64,000 bases of DNA from Iamia majanohamensis (GTDB lineage: Bacteria > Actinomycetota > Acidimicrobiia > Acidimicrobiales > Iamiaceae): assembly GCF_028532485.1 (NCBI RefSeq), contig NZ_CP116942.1, positions 2,294,001 through 2,358,000 on the forward strand, written 5' to 3'. The notes beneath the pieces were generated by a model. That model was not told the DNA's origin, did not search any database, and was given only the letters and a program-made list of their open reading frames with translations. Below are positions 1-8,300 of this stretch, piece after piece (within the stretch, counting starts at the first letter, position 1; every line of letters starts with the position of its first letter). The position numbers were made by a program, and so were the translations under genes.

Positions 1-1
1 G

Positions 2-496
2 ACCCTGCTCGTGGTGGGCATCGGGGGTGGCGTGTCCAACGCCCTCCTGGCCCTCGGGCGGGCCGCCGGGGCCCGGGTCGTGGTCACCTCCCGCGACCCC
101 GAGAAGCGGGAGGCGGCCCTGGCCCTGGGCGCGGCCGAGGCCCTCGACTCGGCCGCCGAGCGCTGGGACGTGGAGGCCGACGTGGTCGCCGAGAGCGTGG
201 GCGCGGCGACCTGGGAGCGCTCCCTGCGGGCCCTCGTGCCCGCCGGCCGCCTCGTGGTCTGCGGGGCGACCTCGGGGGGCACGGTGGAGCTGGCCCTGCC
301 CCGGCTGTGGTTCAAGCAGCTCGAGGTCATCGGCTCGACCATGGCCTCCTACGAGGAGTTCGCCGAGGTCACCCGCCTGGTGGCCGACGGCCTGCCCGTC
401 GCCGTCGACAGCGCACACCCGCTCGACGCCTACCCGGAGGCGCTGGCCCGGCTCCGCTCCGGCGCCATCCAGGGCAAGGTCGTCCTCACCCACTGA
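2..496 (+). CDS. Zinc-type/quinone oxidoreductase family dehydrogenase, C-terminal part (5' end outside window)
   Basis: The reading frame is open from the window edge, so the N-terminal catalytic half is missing. What remains is a Rossmann NAD(P)-binding half. A glycine-rich loop (GIGGGVSNALL) is followed by an alpha helix and a strand ending in TSRDPEKR, the usual cofactor-binding layout of medium-chain dehydrogenases/reductases. Later come VxCGATSGGTVEL and the closing segment GAIQGKVVLTH, both typical of alcohol dehydrogenase-like or quinone oxidoreductase-like members. Family membership is clear. Substrate cannot be told, because the zinc or quinone site lies outside the window. Confidence 0.85.
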   Translation, partial: TLLVVGIGGGVSNALLALGRAAGARVVVTSRDPEKREAALALGAAEALDSAAERWDVEADVVAESVGAATWERSLRALVPAGRLVVCGATSGGTVELALPRLWFKQLEVIGSTMASYEEFAEVTRLVADGLPVAVDSAHPLDAYPEALARLRSGAIQGKVVLTH

Positions 497-535
497 CGCC
501 GGCCCGGCGCAGGCGGGGGCCAGCCGGGTGCGTCA
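494..535. terminator. Bidirectional hairpin between convergent genes
   Basis: The outer arms TGACGC (494-499) and GCGTCA (530-535) pair. An inner stem CCCGGC (503-508) / GCCGGG (523-528) extends it. The hairpin includes the stop codons of both convergent genes. No U-tract is present, as is common in very GC-rich actinobacteria. Confidence 0.4.
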
Positions 536-745
536 GCTCTTCAGCCTGCGGAGCGCGGACGGGTCGTGGGCGGCCCGGTTCCCGGTCTTCTCGCTCTCGA
601 CGATGAGCTTGGGCTCGTCCTCGCTGGCCTTGAAGCGCTGCTTCGCCAGCTGGAAGTCCTTCGTCTTCCGCTCGACCACCTTGCCCCGGGTCCGACCCTG
701 CTCGGTGTTCCAGCTGACCCTGTCGCCGACCTCGATCTCTGCCAT
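533..745 (-). CDS. DUF2945 / HVA1-type Tudor-like small protein
   Basis: A 70-residue basic protein. It opens MAEIEVGDRVSWNT and continues with an EQGRTRGKVVERKT segment, then a lysine-rich stretch and PKLIVESEKTGNRAAHDPSALRRL. This is the pattern of the DUF2945 (hypervirulence-associated TUDOR) family, whose members are usually 60-80 residues. The family's molecular role is not established; a small SH3/Tudor barrel binding nucleic acid or protein is the usual inference. The frame stays open upstream, but the ATG at 745 gives the family-typical N-terminus. Confidence 0.75.
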   Translation of the reverse strand: MAEIEVGDRVSWNTEQGRTRGKVVERKTKDFQLAKQRFKASEDEPKLIVESEKTGNRAAHDPSALRRLKS

Positions 746-845
746 GGCGACGGCCCTACCCCTCCACCGCCGGGGGCAACGAACAGGTCCCGGGCGAGAG
801 GGGCCCGGGGATCGGGGCCCCCGGGCGGTCGGTAGCCTCGGGTCG

Positions 846-2036
846 GTGAGCGCCGCCGACGAGGTCAAGGACCGCATCGACGCCGAGGTCGACCGCCTGG
901 CCGACCGCCTGCTCGACGTCTCCCACCGGATCCACGCCCGACCCGAGCTGGCCTTCGCCGAGCACCACGCCCACGACGTCCTCACCGAGGTGCTGGAGGG
1001 CGAGGGCCTCGCCGTCGAGCGGTCCGCCTACGGCCTCGCCACCGCCTTCTCGGCCCGGGCCGGCACCGACGGGCCCACCGTCGTGGTCTGCTGCGAGTAC
1101 GACGCCCTGCCCGGGATCGGCCACGCCTGCGGCCACAACGTCATCGCCGCCGCCGGGCTGGGCGCCGGTCTGGCCGCGGCGTCGGTGGCGGCCGAGGCCG
1201 GGGGTCGGGTCCTCGTGCTGGGCACGCCGGGGGAGGAGGGGGGCGGGGGCAAGCAGCTGATGATCGACGCCGGCGCCCTCGACGGCGTCGACGCGGCGGT
1301 GATGGTCCACCCCGCCGGGGCCGACCTGCGGACCATGGACACCCTTGCCATCCAGCGGGTGACGGTCACCTACTCCGGCCATGCGGCCCACGCCGCAGCG
1401 GCCCCGGAGCGGGGCCGCAACGCCCTCGACGCTGCGGTCCTCGGCTACGTCAACGTGGCCGCCCTCCGCCAGCACATCAGCCCGGCCGAGCGGGTCCACG
1501 GCATCTTCCTGGAGGCCGGCGACGCGGCCAACATCGTCCCGGCCCGGACCCAGGCCCAGTGGTACGTGCGCTCGCCCACCTCGTCGGGCCTGGCCGCCCT
1601 GCGCGAGCGGGTGACGGCCTGCCTGGCCGCCGGGGCCGAGGCCGCCGGCTGCACCATGGAGATGGACTGGTACGAGCCCGCCTACGACGAGCTGGTGGGC
1701 CTCGACGCCTTCGACGACCTCTACGCCGCCAACGCCGCCCGCGTCGGGCGCACCCCACTCCGCCCCGGCGAGGACGGGGCCGCCCCGGTGGTGGGGTCGA
1801 CCGACATGGGCAACGTCAGCCAGCACGTGCCGTCGATCCACCCCATGATCCAGGTGTCGCCGCCCGACGTGGCCATCCACACCGAGGCCTTCGTGGGCCA
1901 CGCCCGGGCCCCGGAGGGCGACCGGGCCGTGCTCGACGGGGCCAAGGCCCTGGCCGCGACGGTGGCCGACCTGTGGCTCGACCCCGACGCCCTGGCCCGG
2001 GTGCAGGCCGAGTTCGCCCGCCGCACCGCCGGCTGA
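846..2036 (+). CDS. M20 family metallopeptidase / amidohydrolase (AbgB/PM20D2-like)
   Basis: 396 residues. M20 dinuclear metal-site motifs are visible: CCEYDALPGIGHACGHN in the N-terminal catalytic domain, LGTPGEEGGGGK for the metal/base glutamate region, and a dimerisation-domain signature TYSGHAAHAAAAPERGRNALDA. SHRIHARPELAF near the start is also diagnostic. Such enzymes hydrolyse amide bonds in dipeptides or N-acyl amino acids; the exact substrate is unknown. The GTG at 846 is chosen because TAGCCT (833-838), a good -10 hexamer, lies seven bases before it, giving a leaderless message. The open frame extends far upstream, but that part has no conserved content. Confidence 0.88.
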   Translation: MSAADEVKDRIDAEVDRLADRLLDVSHRIHARPELAFAEHHAHDVLTEVLEGEGLAVERSAYGLATAFSARAGTDGPTVVVCCEYDALPGIGHACGHNVIAAAGLGAGLAAASVAAEAGGRVLVLGTPGEEGGGGKQLMIDAGALDGVDAAVMVHPAGADLRTMDTLAIQRVTVTYSGHAAHAAAAPERGRNALDAAVLGYVNVAALRQHISPAERVHGIFLEAGDAANIVPARTQAQWYVRSPTSSGLAALRERVTACLAAGAEAAGCTMEMDWYEPAYDELVGLDAFDDLYAANAARVGRTPLRPGEDGAAPVVGSTDMGNVSQHVPSIHPMIQVSPPDVAIHTEAFVGHARAPEGDRAVLDGAKALAATVADLWLDPDALARVQAEFARRTAG

Positions 2037-2063
2037 GCCCCGCCCGCGAGCCGTCGCCCGGCG

Positions 2064-2099
2064 CCGCGCCGGTTCGATCTCCGTGCCGTACCGGCGCGG
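2064..2099. terminator. Ten-base-pair hairpin between convergent genes
   Basis: CCGCGCCGGT (2064-2073) pairs perfectly with ACCGGCGCGG (2090-2099) around a 16-base loop. It lies 28 bases after the peptidase stop and before the stop of the opposing helicase gene. It can end transcription from both sides. Confidence 0.5.
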
Positions 2100-2168
2100 G
2101 ATCCGGTCGCTGTGGCGACCACATCCCGGCCCGGTTCGCTCGGGCGGCCGGTCCGGGGCGGCGGTCGG

Positions 2169-3818
2169 TCAGGTCGGGGAGTGGGCCACGACCAGCTCGT
2201 GGGCGGCGCGGGAGGCGGCCAGGTAGAGCCGGGCCGGGTCCATGCCCCGGGCGTCGACCACCACGGCGTCGTACTCGACCCCCTTGTGCTCCCAGCTGTC
2301 GGCCGCGGTGATCAGGGCCACGTTGGGCCACCGCCCGGCCAGGTCGGCCCGGGCCGCCTCGGGGTCGTCGGTGCGCCCGACGGCCACGCCGGTGGGCCGG
2401 ATCCCGACCAGCTCCACCGCGTCGATGCCGTGGCGCGCCGCGTGGACGTTGAGCCAGTCTGCGATCTCGGCCGACATGCGGTAGGCGGTGGCCATCACCG
2501 CGGGCTCCACGGCCAGCTCCCGCCCGGCCCGCCGCAGGCCGATGCCCCCGGCCACCGAGCGCTGGGCGTCGTCGCCCACGAGCGACACCCCGGTCGCCCG
2601 CCGCCGGACGGCCCGCAGCTGGAGGAGCGTCATGTCCTGGGCCTCGTCGACGATCACGTGGCCGTAGGTCGACGGCACCCCCTCGACCCGGGCCCGGACC
2701 TCGTCGTGGAGGGCTCCGTCGCCCTCGGACCGCAGCCAGGCGTCGACCCAGTCGGGGTCGGCACCCAGCGCCCGCAGGGTGCTCCGGGACCGGATCCGCC
2801 GCCAGGCCTGGGCGGTGGTGAGGGTGGGCCAGACCGGGGCCGCGACCCGGCTCAGCTCGCCCGTGGTGGACAGGCCGTGACGGTTGGCCAGCACCGACAG
2901 GAACACCTTGCGCCGGTCCCGCCACGGAAGCGGTCGGGACCGCAGCGACTCGACCAGCTCGGCGACCTCGGCCTCCCGGATGCGGGTGCCGCCGACCTTG
3001 AGCGGGGCGGGGGCGTAGAGGCCGTCCTCCCACCGGTCGAGGAGCGGGAGCCAGCGCTCGTCGCTGCCGGCCTCGGTCGACGGGCCGAGGAGGCGGTCGA
3101 AGGTGGTCTGCACGACCCGCGCCTCGCCCAGCGTGGGCAGCACGGCGGAGACGAACCGCAGGAACCGGTCGCTCGGCCCCACGACCAGGATCCGCCCGGC
3201 GGTCAGGCGGGTGTCGTTGTAGACGAGCCAGGCGGCCCGGTGGAGGCCCACGACCGTCTTGCCCGTGCCCGGCCCGCCCCGGAGCACCAGCGTCTCGGTC
3301 GGGGGGAGGCGCACCAGCTCGTCCTGCTCGGACTGGAGGGTCGCCACCGCGGCGCGCATCTCGGTCCCGCGGCTGCGCGCCAGCTCGGCCATGAGCGGCG
3401 AGGAGCCGGTGACCTCGCCGCGGGCGAAGTCCTCGACGAAGAGGTCGGCGATGGCGCCGACGTAGGTGACCCGCCGGGCCAGGCCCATGGGGTCGTCGAA
3501 GCGGGCCTGGTAGAAGCCGCCGGCGAAGCGCGACCGCCAGTCGACCACCAGCTGGTCGCCGTCCTCGTCGATGCCGTAGAGCCCCACCCGCCAGGGCCGG
3601 TCGTCGTCGATCCGCCCGAACACGACCAGCTCCTGCTGGAGCGTCTCCACCGCGCCCCGGACCACGGCGTCGATGTACTCGTCGGCCAGGGCGTCGGCCC
3701 CGCCCCCGGAGATCCCGGCGAGGGCGTCCAGCTTGGTGCGCACCGCGGCCCGGGCGCGGGCCAGCGCGCTGCGTTCGACCTCGAGGTCGACGGGGGAGGG
3801 GGCGGGGGGTGCGGACAT
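2169..3818 (-). CDS. HelD/HelR-like UvrD-family ATPase
   Basis: 549 residues. An N-terminal coiled-coil-like region (VERSALARARAAVRTKLDAL) is followed by the WR..LYGIDEDGDQLVVDWRS block of HelD proteins. Walker A GGPGTGKT is near residues 179-186, Walker B VIVDEAQDM near 390, and the C-terminal helicase motifs include GDDAQRS and HKGVEYDAVVVD. HelD and HelR release stalled RNA polymerase, and HelR is linked to rifamycin tolerance in actinobacteria. At 549 residues this protein is shorter than typical HelD (about 700), so a reduced variant or another UvrD-like member is possible. The ATG at 3818 begins the first conserved part; the frame is open further upstream without family content. Confidence 0.8.
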   Translation of the reverse strand: MSAPPAPSPVDLEVERSALARARAAVRTKLDALAGISGGGADALADEYIDAVVRGAVETLQQELVVFGRIDDDRPWRVGLYGIDEDGDQLVVDWRSRFAGGFYQARFDDPMGLARRVTYVGAIADLFVEDFARGEVTGSSPLMAELARSRGTEMRAAVATLQSEQDELVRLPPTETLVLRGGPGTGKTVVGLHRAAWLVYNDTRLTAGRILVVGPSDRFLRFVSAVLPTLGEARVVQTTFDRLLGPSTEAGSDERWLPLLDRWEDGLYAPAPLKVGGTRIREAEVAELVESLRSRPLPWRDRRKVFLSVLANRHGLSTTGELSRVAAPVWPTLTTAQAWRRIRSRSTLRALGADPDWVDAWLRSEGDGALHDEVRARVEGVPSTYGHVIVDEAQDMTLLQLRAVRRRATGVSLVGDDAQRSVAGGIGLRRAGRELAVEPAVMATAYRMSAEIADWLNVHAARHGIDAVELVGIRPTGVAVGRTDDPEAARADLAGRWPNVALITAADSWEHKGVEYDAVVVDARGMDPARLYLAASRAAHELVVAHSPT

Positions 3819-3954
3819 GACGACGACCCCCGACCGGCGCCGATCGGGGGGTCGTGACCGTACCCCCTGTGTCAACCGTCTCCCGGGGCGCTGGTTCCCG
3901 GGGCCGGTCGGGGGCAGTGGACCGGACCGGCGCGGGCGCCGGCGAGGAGGATCC

Positions 3955-4494
3955 GTGGAGCTCCCCATCCCCACCCCTGACGACCCCCGGGCCCGCCTGG
4001 GCCACCACCTGGCGACCCACCAGGCCGGCGCCGCGCTCGCCATGTCGACCGCCCAGCGGGCGCGGGCGGCCGAGGAGGGCACCGACCTGGGCCGGGCCCT
4101 CGCCACCTTCCTCGACGAGCTGGAGGACGAGCGCGACACCCTGCGCCGGGCCCAGCGCGCCCTCGATCTGGAGCCCGCCGGGGTGGTCGGCGTGGTGCGC
4201 ACCGCGACCGACGGCGCCCGTCGCCTGCTGCACCTGGCCACCACGGCCCGCCGCACCCCGCTCACCCGGGTGCTGGAGCTGGAGGTCCTGGTCACCGGGG
4301 TCACGGGGAAGATGCGGGTGTGGGAGGTGCTGGGGGAGCTGGCCGACCAGGAGCCCGACCTCCCCGACGTCGACTGGGAGGCCCTGGTGGTCCGGGCCCG
4401 GGGCCAGCGCGAGGTGCTGCTGGCCCACCACCGCCAGGCGGCGCGGGAGGCCTTCGCCATCGCCGCGCCGTCGGCGGCAGACGACCCGGGCTGA
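3955..4494 (+). CDS. Conserved-looking helical protein of unknown function
   Basis: 179 residues, predicted mostly alpha-helical with many Arg, Glu and Ala, and no signal peptide or membrane segment. I do not recognise the family. The start is well supported: GAGGAGG ends four bases before the GTG at 3955. The gene is divergent from the helicase gene and ends about 65 bases before the ThyX-like gene. Heptad-like Leu spacing (for example LATFLDELEDERDTLRRAQ) suggests a helical bundle. Confidence 0.6.
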   Translation: MELPIPTPDDPRARLGHHLATHQAGAALAMSTAQRARAAEEGTDLGRALATFLDELEDERDTLRRAQRALDLEPAGVVGVVRTATDGARRLLHLATTARRTPLTRVLELEVLVTGVTGKMRVWEVLGELADQEPDLPDVDWEALVVRARGQREVLLAHHRQAAREAFAIAAPSAADDPG

Positions 4495-4544
4495 CGGCCG
4501 TGCCGGCACGCTCCGCGGTCCGCGGGGCGGAGGCGGCCAGGGCC

Positions 4545-4550
4545 TAGGGT
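4545..4550 (+). promoter_or_regulatory. -10 hexamer of a leaderless promoter
   Basis: TAGGGT lies eight bases before the GTG at 4559. This places transcription start at or next to the start codon of the ThyX-like gene. No ribosome binding site is visible, which fits a leaderless message. Confidence 0.5.
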
Positions 4551-4558
4551 CACCGGCC

Positions 4559-6166
4559 GTGTCGGTGTACGTGCCCGAGGAGTTCTCGCCCGAGGAGGGC
4601 GACGTCCTCCGGCGGTACTTCACCAACCTCGACGGGCCCGTCTTCGCCCTGGTCAACCTGCCCGAGGTGGTCAAGGGCGCCCTCTTCGCCCGCTACTCGC
4701 GCAGCTCGAAGAGCCTGCGCCGGCTGTTCCTCGACGAGTTCGTGGGCGAGCTCGACATCAGCGGCGACGCCACCATCGACGCCACCGTCGGGCTGCGCCG
4801 GGCCGAGGAGCTCTACGACCGGGTCTTCTTCGAGTACGGCGACGACTCGGTGGCCCAGCTGGGCGGGGTCCACCTGGCCTGCGAGCAGGCGTCGAACCTG
4901 CTCACCAAGGTGCTCGAGTGGGGCCGGCTCATGGCCTACCTCGAGCAGTCGACCCGCTACATCGCCTACGACAGCCGCCTGGGGGGTCGCTACCGCTACC
5001 TGCGCGACCCCGCCATCCTGGGCTCGCCCCTCGGCACCCGGTACGTGGGCGACATGGACCGCCTGTTCGACACCTACGCATCGCTGGTGCCCCGGCTCCA
5101 GGACTTCTTCCGGGAGCGGTTCCCGAAGGAGCCCGGCGACTCCGACCTGGTCTACCGCCAGGCGGTGCGGGCCAAGGCCTTCGACGCGCTGCGGGGCATC
5201 CTGCCCGCCGCCTCGCTGTCGAACGTGGGCATCTACGGCACCGGCCAGGGCTACGAGCAGCTCCTCCTGCGCATGCGGGCCCACCCGCTGCCCGAGGCCC
5301 GCAGCTACGCCGACCTCATGCTGGGCGAGCTGCGCAAGGTCATCCCCTCGTTCCTGAAGCGGGTCGACCTCGACGACCGGGGCGTGGCCTGGAGCACCTA
5401 CCTGGCCTCCACCCGCACCGCCACCGAGGAGCTGGCCGAGCGCCTGTTCCCGGTCGACGTGGCCCCGGACGCAGCCCCCGGGGTCACCCTCACCAGCTTC
5501 GACCCCGACGCCGAGGTGCGGCTGGTCACCGCCATGCTCTACCCCTCGACCCACGTGCCCGAGGCCCAGGTCGAGCGGCGGGTGCGGGAGATGACCACCG
5601 CCGAGCGGATGGAGGTGGTGCACGCCTACGTCGGCGACCGCTCCAACCGGCGCCACAAGCCGGGCCGGGCCCTCGAGCGCCTCTCCTACCGCTTCGACGT
5701 CCTGGCCGACTACGGCGCCTTCCGCGACCTGCAGCGCCACCGGATGCTGACCGTGGAGTGGCAGGCCCTCAGCCCTCGGCACGGCTACACCCGCCCCGAG
5801 GCGGTCGACCTGGCCGGCCACGCGGCCGAGTTCGACGACGCCATGGGGCGCTCGGCCGAGCTGCACGACGCCCTGCTCGACCGCTTCCCGGCCCAGGCCC
5901 CCTACGCCACCTGCCTGGCCTACAAGGTCCGCTTCTCGATGCAGATGAACGCCCGCGAGGCGATGCACATGCTCGAGCTGCGCTCCACCCCCCAGGGTCA
6001 CCCTGCGTACCGGGAGGTGGCCCAGGACATGCACCGGCTCATCGCCGAGGAGGCCGGCCACCCCGTCGTGGCCGAGCTGATGCGCTACGTCGACCACACG
6101 CCCGAGCCCGCGCTCGAGCGCCTGGACGCCGAGCGCCGGGCCGAGGCCCGCCGCCAGTCCCGCTGA
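4559..6166 (+). CDS. Double-length ThyX-like protein (FAD-dependent thymidylate synthase family)
   Basis: 535 residues, about twice a normal ThyX (220-250). Both halves resemble the Thy1 fold. The first half carries WGR-x7-STR (EWGRLMAYLEQSTRY), which matches the RHR-x7-SxR signature except that the leading Arg and His are replaced. The second half has an intact RHR (DLQRHRMLTVEW), but nine residues rather than seven separate it from SPR. Canonical ThyX makes dTMP from dUMP with FAD and methylenetetrahydrofolate. With neither half canonical, this protein may be a paralogue with changed chemistry or an active pseudo-dimer. The GTG start is supported by the -10 hexamer eight bases upstream. Confidence 0.75.
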   Translation: MSVYVPEEFSPEEGDVLRRYFTNLDGPVFALVNLPEVVKGALFARYSRSSKSLRRLFLDEFVGELDISGDATIDATVGLRRAEELYDRVFFEYGDDSVAQLGGVHLACEQASNLLTKVLEWGRLMAYLEQSTRYIAYDSRLGGRYRYLRDPAILGSPLGTRYVGDMDRLFDTYASLVPRLQDFFRERFPKEPGDSDLVYRQAVRAKAFDALRGILPAASLSNVGIYGTGQGYEQLLLRMRAHPLPEARSYADLMLGELRKVIPSFLKRVDLDDRGVAWSTYLASTRTATEELAERLFPVDVAPDAAPGVTLTSFDPDAEVRLVTAMLYPSTHVPEAQVERRVREMTTAERMEVVHAYVGDRSNRRHKPGRALERLSYRFDVLADYGAFRDLQRHRMLTVEWQALSPRHGYTRPEAVDLAGHAAEFDDAMGRSAELHDALLDRFPAQAPYATCLAYKVRFSMQMNAREAMHMLELRSTPQGHPAYREVAQDMHRLIAEEAGHPVVAELMRYVDHTPEPALERLDAERRAEARRQSR

Positions 6167-6339
6167 GGCCGATCGGGCGCGCGTACGTTCTGACCAGGTC
6201 CGATACGCATCGCGCGGCCCCTCGCGCGGTCGGTGACCCACCCTCGGGGCCCCTCCGTGCACCCGGGGGGTTCACAGCGCGCGCCGGACCCACTACCATG
6301 TCCCGCCACTTTCCGGGCCCTGACCCTGAGGCGGCTGCG

Positions 6340-7230
6340 ATGACCCCCGAGCGGTTCCCCCACCCTCGACCCCTGACCCCCCGTTCCACCACCGTCGGTG
6401 GCCGCCTGCGGGCGCGCCGTCGTCGGCGCCTGGCCCCGCTGGCCGTGCTCGCCCCCGCGGCCGCGGCCCTGGCCATCGTGGTGCCGGCCCACCCCGGCGC
6501 GGCCGGCACCAGCGGTCCGGCCCGGGTGGCCCCCGTCCCGGCCGCGGTGGCCGCCCCCGTGGCGGCCGCACCGGTGGCCGTGGCCGCCGAGGCCCCGTCG
6601 GGCACCCACACGGTCGCGGTGGGCGAGACCCTCTCGGGGATCGCCGCGACCCACGGCACCACCGTCGGGTCCCTCGTCGCCGCCAACGGGCTGGGCGACC
6701 CCGACCTGATCCTGCCCGGCACCACCCTCACCGTGCCGGGCGGCGCGGCGCCCTCCGGCGGGGGTGGGGGAGGGGAGGCCACCGGCTCCGGCTCCGGCAC
6801 CGGCGTCACGGCCTCGCTGCCGAGCCGGCTCCAGGAGACCCCCGAGCGGCTGGCCTACCGGCCGATCTTCGCCCGCTGGGCCGACGCCAACGGCGTCCCC
6901 GTCGACCTCCTCGAGGCCATGACCTGGCTGGAGTCGGGCTGGCAGGTGGGCAAGGTCTCGCCCGACGGCGCCGTCGGCATCGGCCAGCTGATGCCCGGCA
7001 CGGTGGAGCACATGGAGCTGCTCATCGGCGTCGACCTCGACCCCTACGTGGCCGAGGACAACATCCGCATGTCGGCCCGCTACCTGCGCTGGCTCCTCCA
7101 GCGCACGAGCAGCACCGGCGACGCCCTGGCCGGCTACTACCAGGGCCTGGGTGCGCTGCAGCAGCACGGCCGCTACGCCGACACCGAGGCCTACGTGGCC
7201 AACATCCTCGCCCTGCGCCAGCAGTTCTGA
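6340..7230 (+). CDS. Secreted LysM lytic transglycosylase
   Basis: 296 residues. An arginine-rich stretch (residues 23-30) is followed by a hydrophobic signal segment and an Ala/Pro linker. A LysM peptidoglycan-binding domain follows (about 89-133, HTVAVGETLSGIAATHG to LPGTTLTVP). The C-terminal SLT domain has the catalytic Glu in MTWLESGW and the downstream GIGQLMPGTV motif. It should cleave cell-wall glycan outside the membrane, during growth or division. An in-frame ATG at 6298 exists, but GAGGCGG five bases before 6340 favours the start chosen. The 130-170 bases upstream hold no recognised riboswitch. Confidence 0.88.
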   Translation: MTPERFPHPRPLTPRSTTVGGRLRARRRRRLAPLAVLAPAAAALAIVVPAHPGAAGTSGPARVAPVPAAVAAPVAAAPVAVAAEAPSGTHTVAVGETLSGIAATHGTTVGSLVAANGLGDPDLILPGTTLTVPGGAAPSGGGGGGEATGSGSGTGVTASLPSRLQETPERLAYRPIFARWADANGVPVDLLEAMTWLESGWQVGKVSPDGAVGIGQLMPGTVEHMELLIGVDLDPYVAEDNIRMSARYLRWLLQRTSSTGDALAGYYQGLGALQQHGRYADTEAYVANILALRQQF

Positions 7231-7233
7231 CCC

Positions 7234-7255
7234 GCCGGGCCCGACGGGGCCCGGC
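7234..7255 (+). terminator. Nine-base-pair GC hairpin after the LysM gene
   Basis: GCCGGGCCC (7234-7242) pairs with GGGCCCGGC (7247-7255) around GACG. It begins three bases after the stop codon and separates the transglycosylase gene from the mce operon. Confidence 0.6.
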
Positions 7256-7427
7256 ACCTCCCGCCCGACCCCTCCCGGCCCCCCCGGTGCGCCGGGCGCC
7301 CTCGGCGCGCCGTCCCACCTGCGCCCCGGCGGACCGGCAGGAGGAGGTCGCGCCCCGGCGAATCCCCCCTCACCAGTCCACCGACGCCAGCCAGCGGCTC
7401 GCGACGACGCACGAGGAGGCCGGGACG

Positions 7428-8300
7428 CTGGAACCCATCATCCAGCTGCGCGGGGTCACAAAGTCCTTCGGGTCCCACACCGTCCTCGAGGACATCAGCT
7501 TCGACATCCCCCGGAACCGGATCAGCGCCATCATGGGCCCCTCGGGCACCGGCAAGTCCGTCCTCCTGAAGACCATCATCGGCCTGCTCCGCCCCGACCG
7601 GGGCGAGATCTGGATCGACGGCGAGGAGACGGTGCGGATGCGCGAGCGGGACCTCTACCGGGTCCGCCGCAAGTTCGGCGTCCTGTTCCAGGACGGGGCC
7701 CTCTTCGGCTCCCTCGACCTCTACGACAACATCGCCTTCCCGCTGCGCGAGCACACCCGCAAGAGCGAGGGCGAGATCCGCCGGATCACCATGGAGAAGG
7801 CCTCGCTGGTGGGCCTGGTCGACCACCTCCGGAAGTTCCCGGGGGAGGTCTCGGGCGGGATGAAGAAGCGGGCCGGGCTGGCCCGGGCCCTGGCCCTCGA
7901 CCCCGAGATCGTGTTCTTCGACGAGCCCGACTCGGGCCTCGACCCGGTGCGGGTCGCCTACCTCGACGAGCTGGTCCGCAAGATCCAGGAGGAGACCGGG
8001 GCCACCTTCACCATCATCACCCACAACATCCCCTCGGTGATGCGGACCGCCGACTTCGTCGCCGTCCTCTTCCGCTCCGGGCTCGTCCGCTTCGCGTCGA
8101 CCCAGGACATGATCACCTGCGACGACCACATCATCCGCCAGTTCATGGCCGGCCGGGCCGGCGGGCCCATCGGCATGGACGAGCTGGCCACGGAGCGCAC
8201 CGAGGTGGAGAACGAGCTGGTGGAGCGGGCCGCGGCCCGCGACGAGGCGAGCCGGGACCGGCGGGAGCTGGAGCGGGCCCACGGCGTGATGCAGGTCTGA
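7428..8300 (+). CDS. ABC transporter ATPase of the Mce/Mla lipid importer (MlaF/MceG-like)
   Basis: 290 residues from the proposed CTG start. Walker A GPSGTGKS, a Q-loop in VLFQDGALFGSL, signature VSGGMKKRAGLARAL, Walker B IVFFDEPDSGLDP and the switch His in IITHNIPSV are all present. The VSGGM form of the signature is typical of MlaF-type ATPases. It should energise lipid uptake by the permeases and MCE proteins that follow. GAGGAGG (7413-7419) sits eight bases before a CTG at 7428. The only upstream start in frame is a GTG at 7287, which would add 47 low-complexity residues without a good ribosome site. The C-terminal tail past residue 245 is longer than usual. Confidence 0.88.
   Translation: MEPIIQLRGVTKSFGSHTVLEDISFDIPRNRISAIMGPSGTGKSVLLKTIIGLLRPDRGEIWIDGEETVRMRERDLYRVRRKFGVLFQDGALFGSLDLYDNIAFPLREHTRKSEGEIRRITMEKASLVGLVDHLRKFPGEVSGGMKKRAGLARALALDPEIVFFDEPDSGLDPVRVAYLDELVRKIQEETGATFTIITHNIPSVMRTADFVAVLFRSGLVRFASTQDMITCDDHIIRQFMAGRAGGPIGMDELATERTEVENELVERAAARDEASRDRRELERAHGVMQV

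Noticed and set aside
1816-4674. A 952-codon open frame on the minus strand, with similar long frames opposite many genes
   Set aside because: High GC gives long open shadows. The peptide is Arg/Gly/Pro-rich without domains, and the HelD-like protein in another minus-strand frame is clearly the real gene.
6167-6339. Possible c-di-AMP (ydaO-type) riboswitch before the LysM transglycosylase, and likewise before the second transglycosylase (60680-60794)
   Set aside because: Such riboswitches often precede cell-wall hydrolases in actinobacteria, but I could not find the conserved core in either place.
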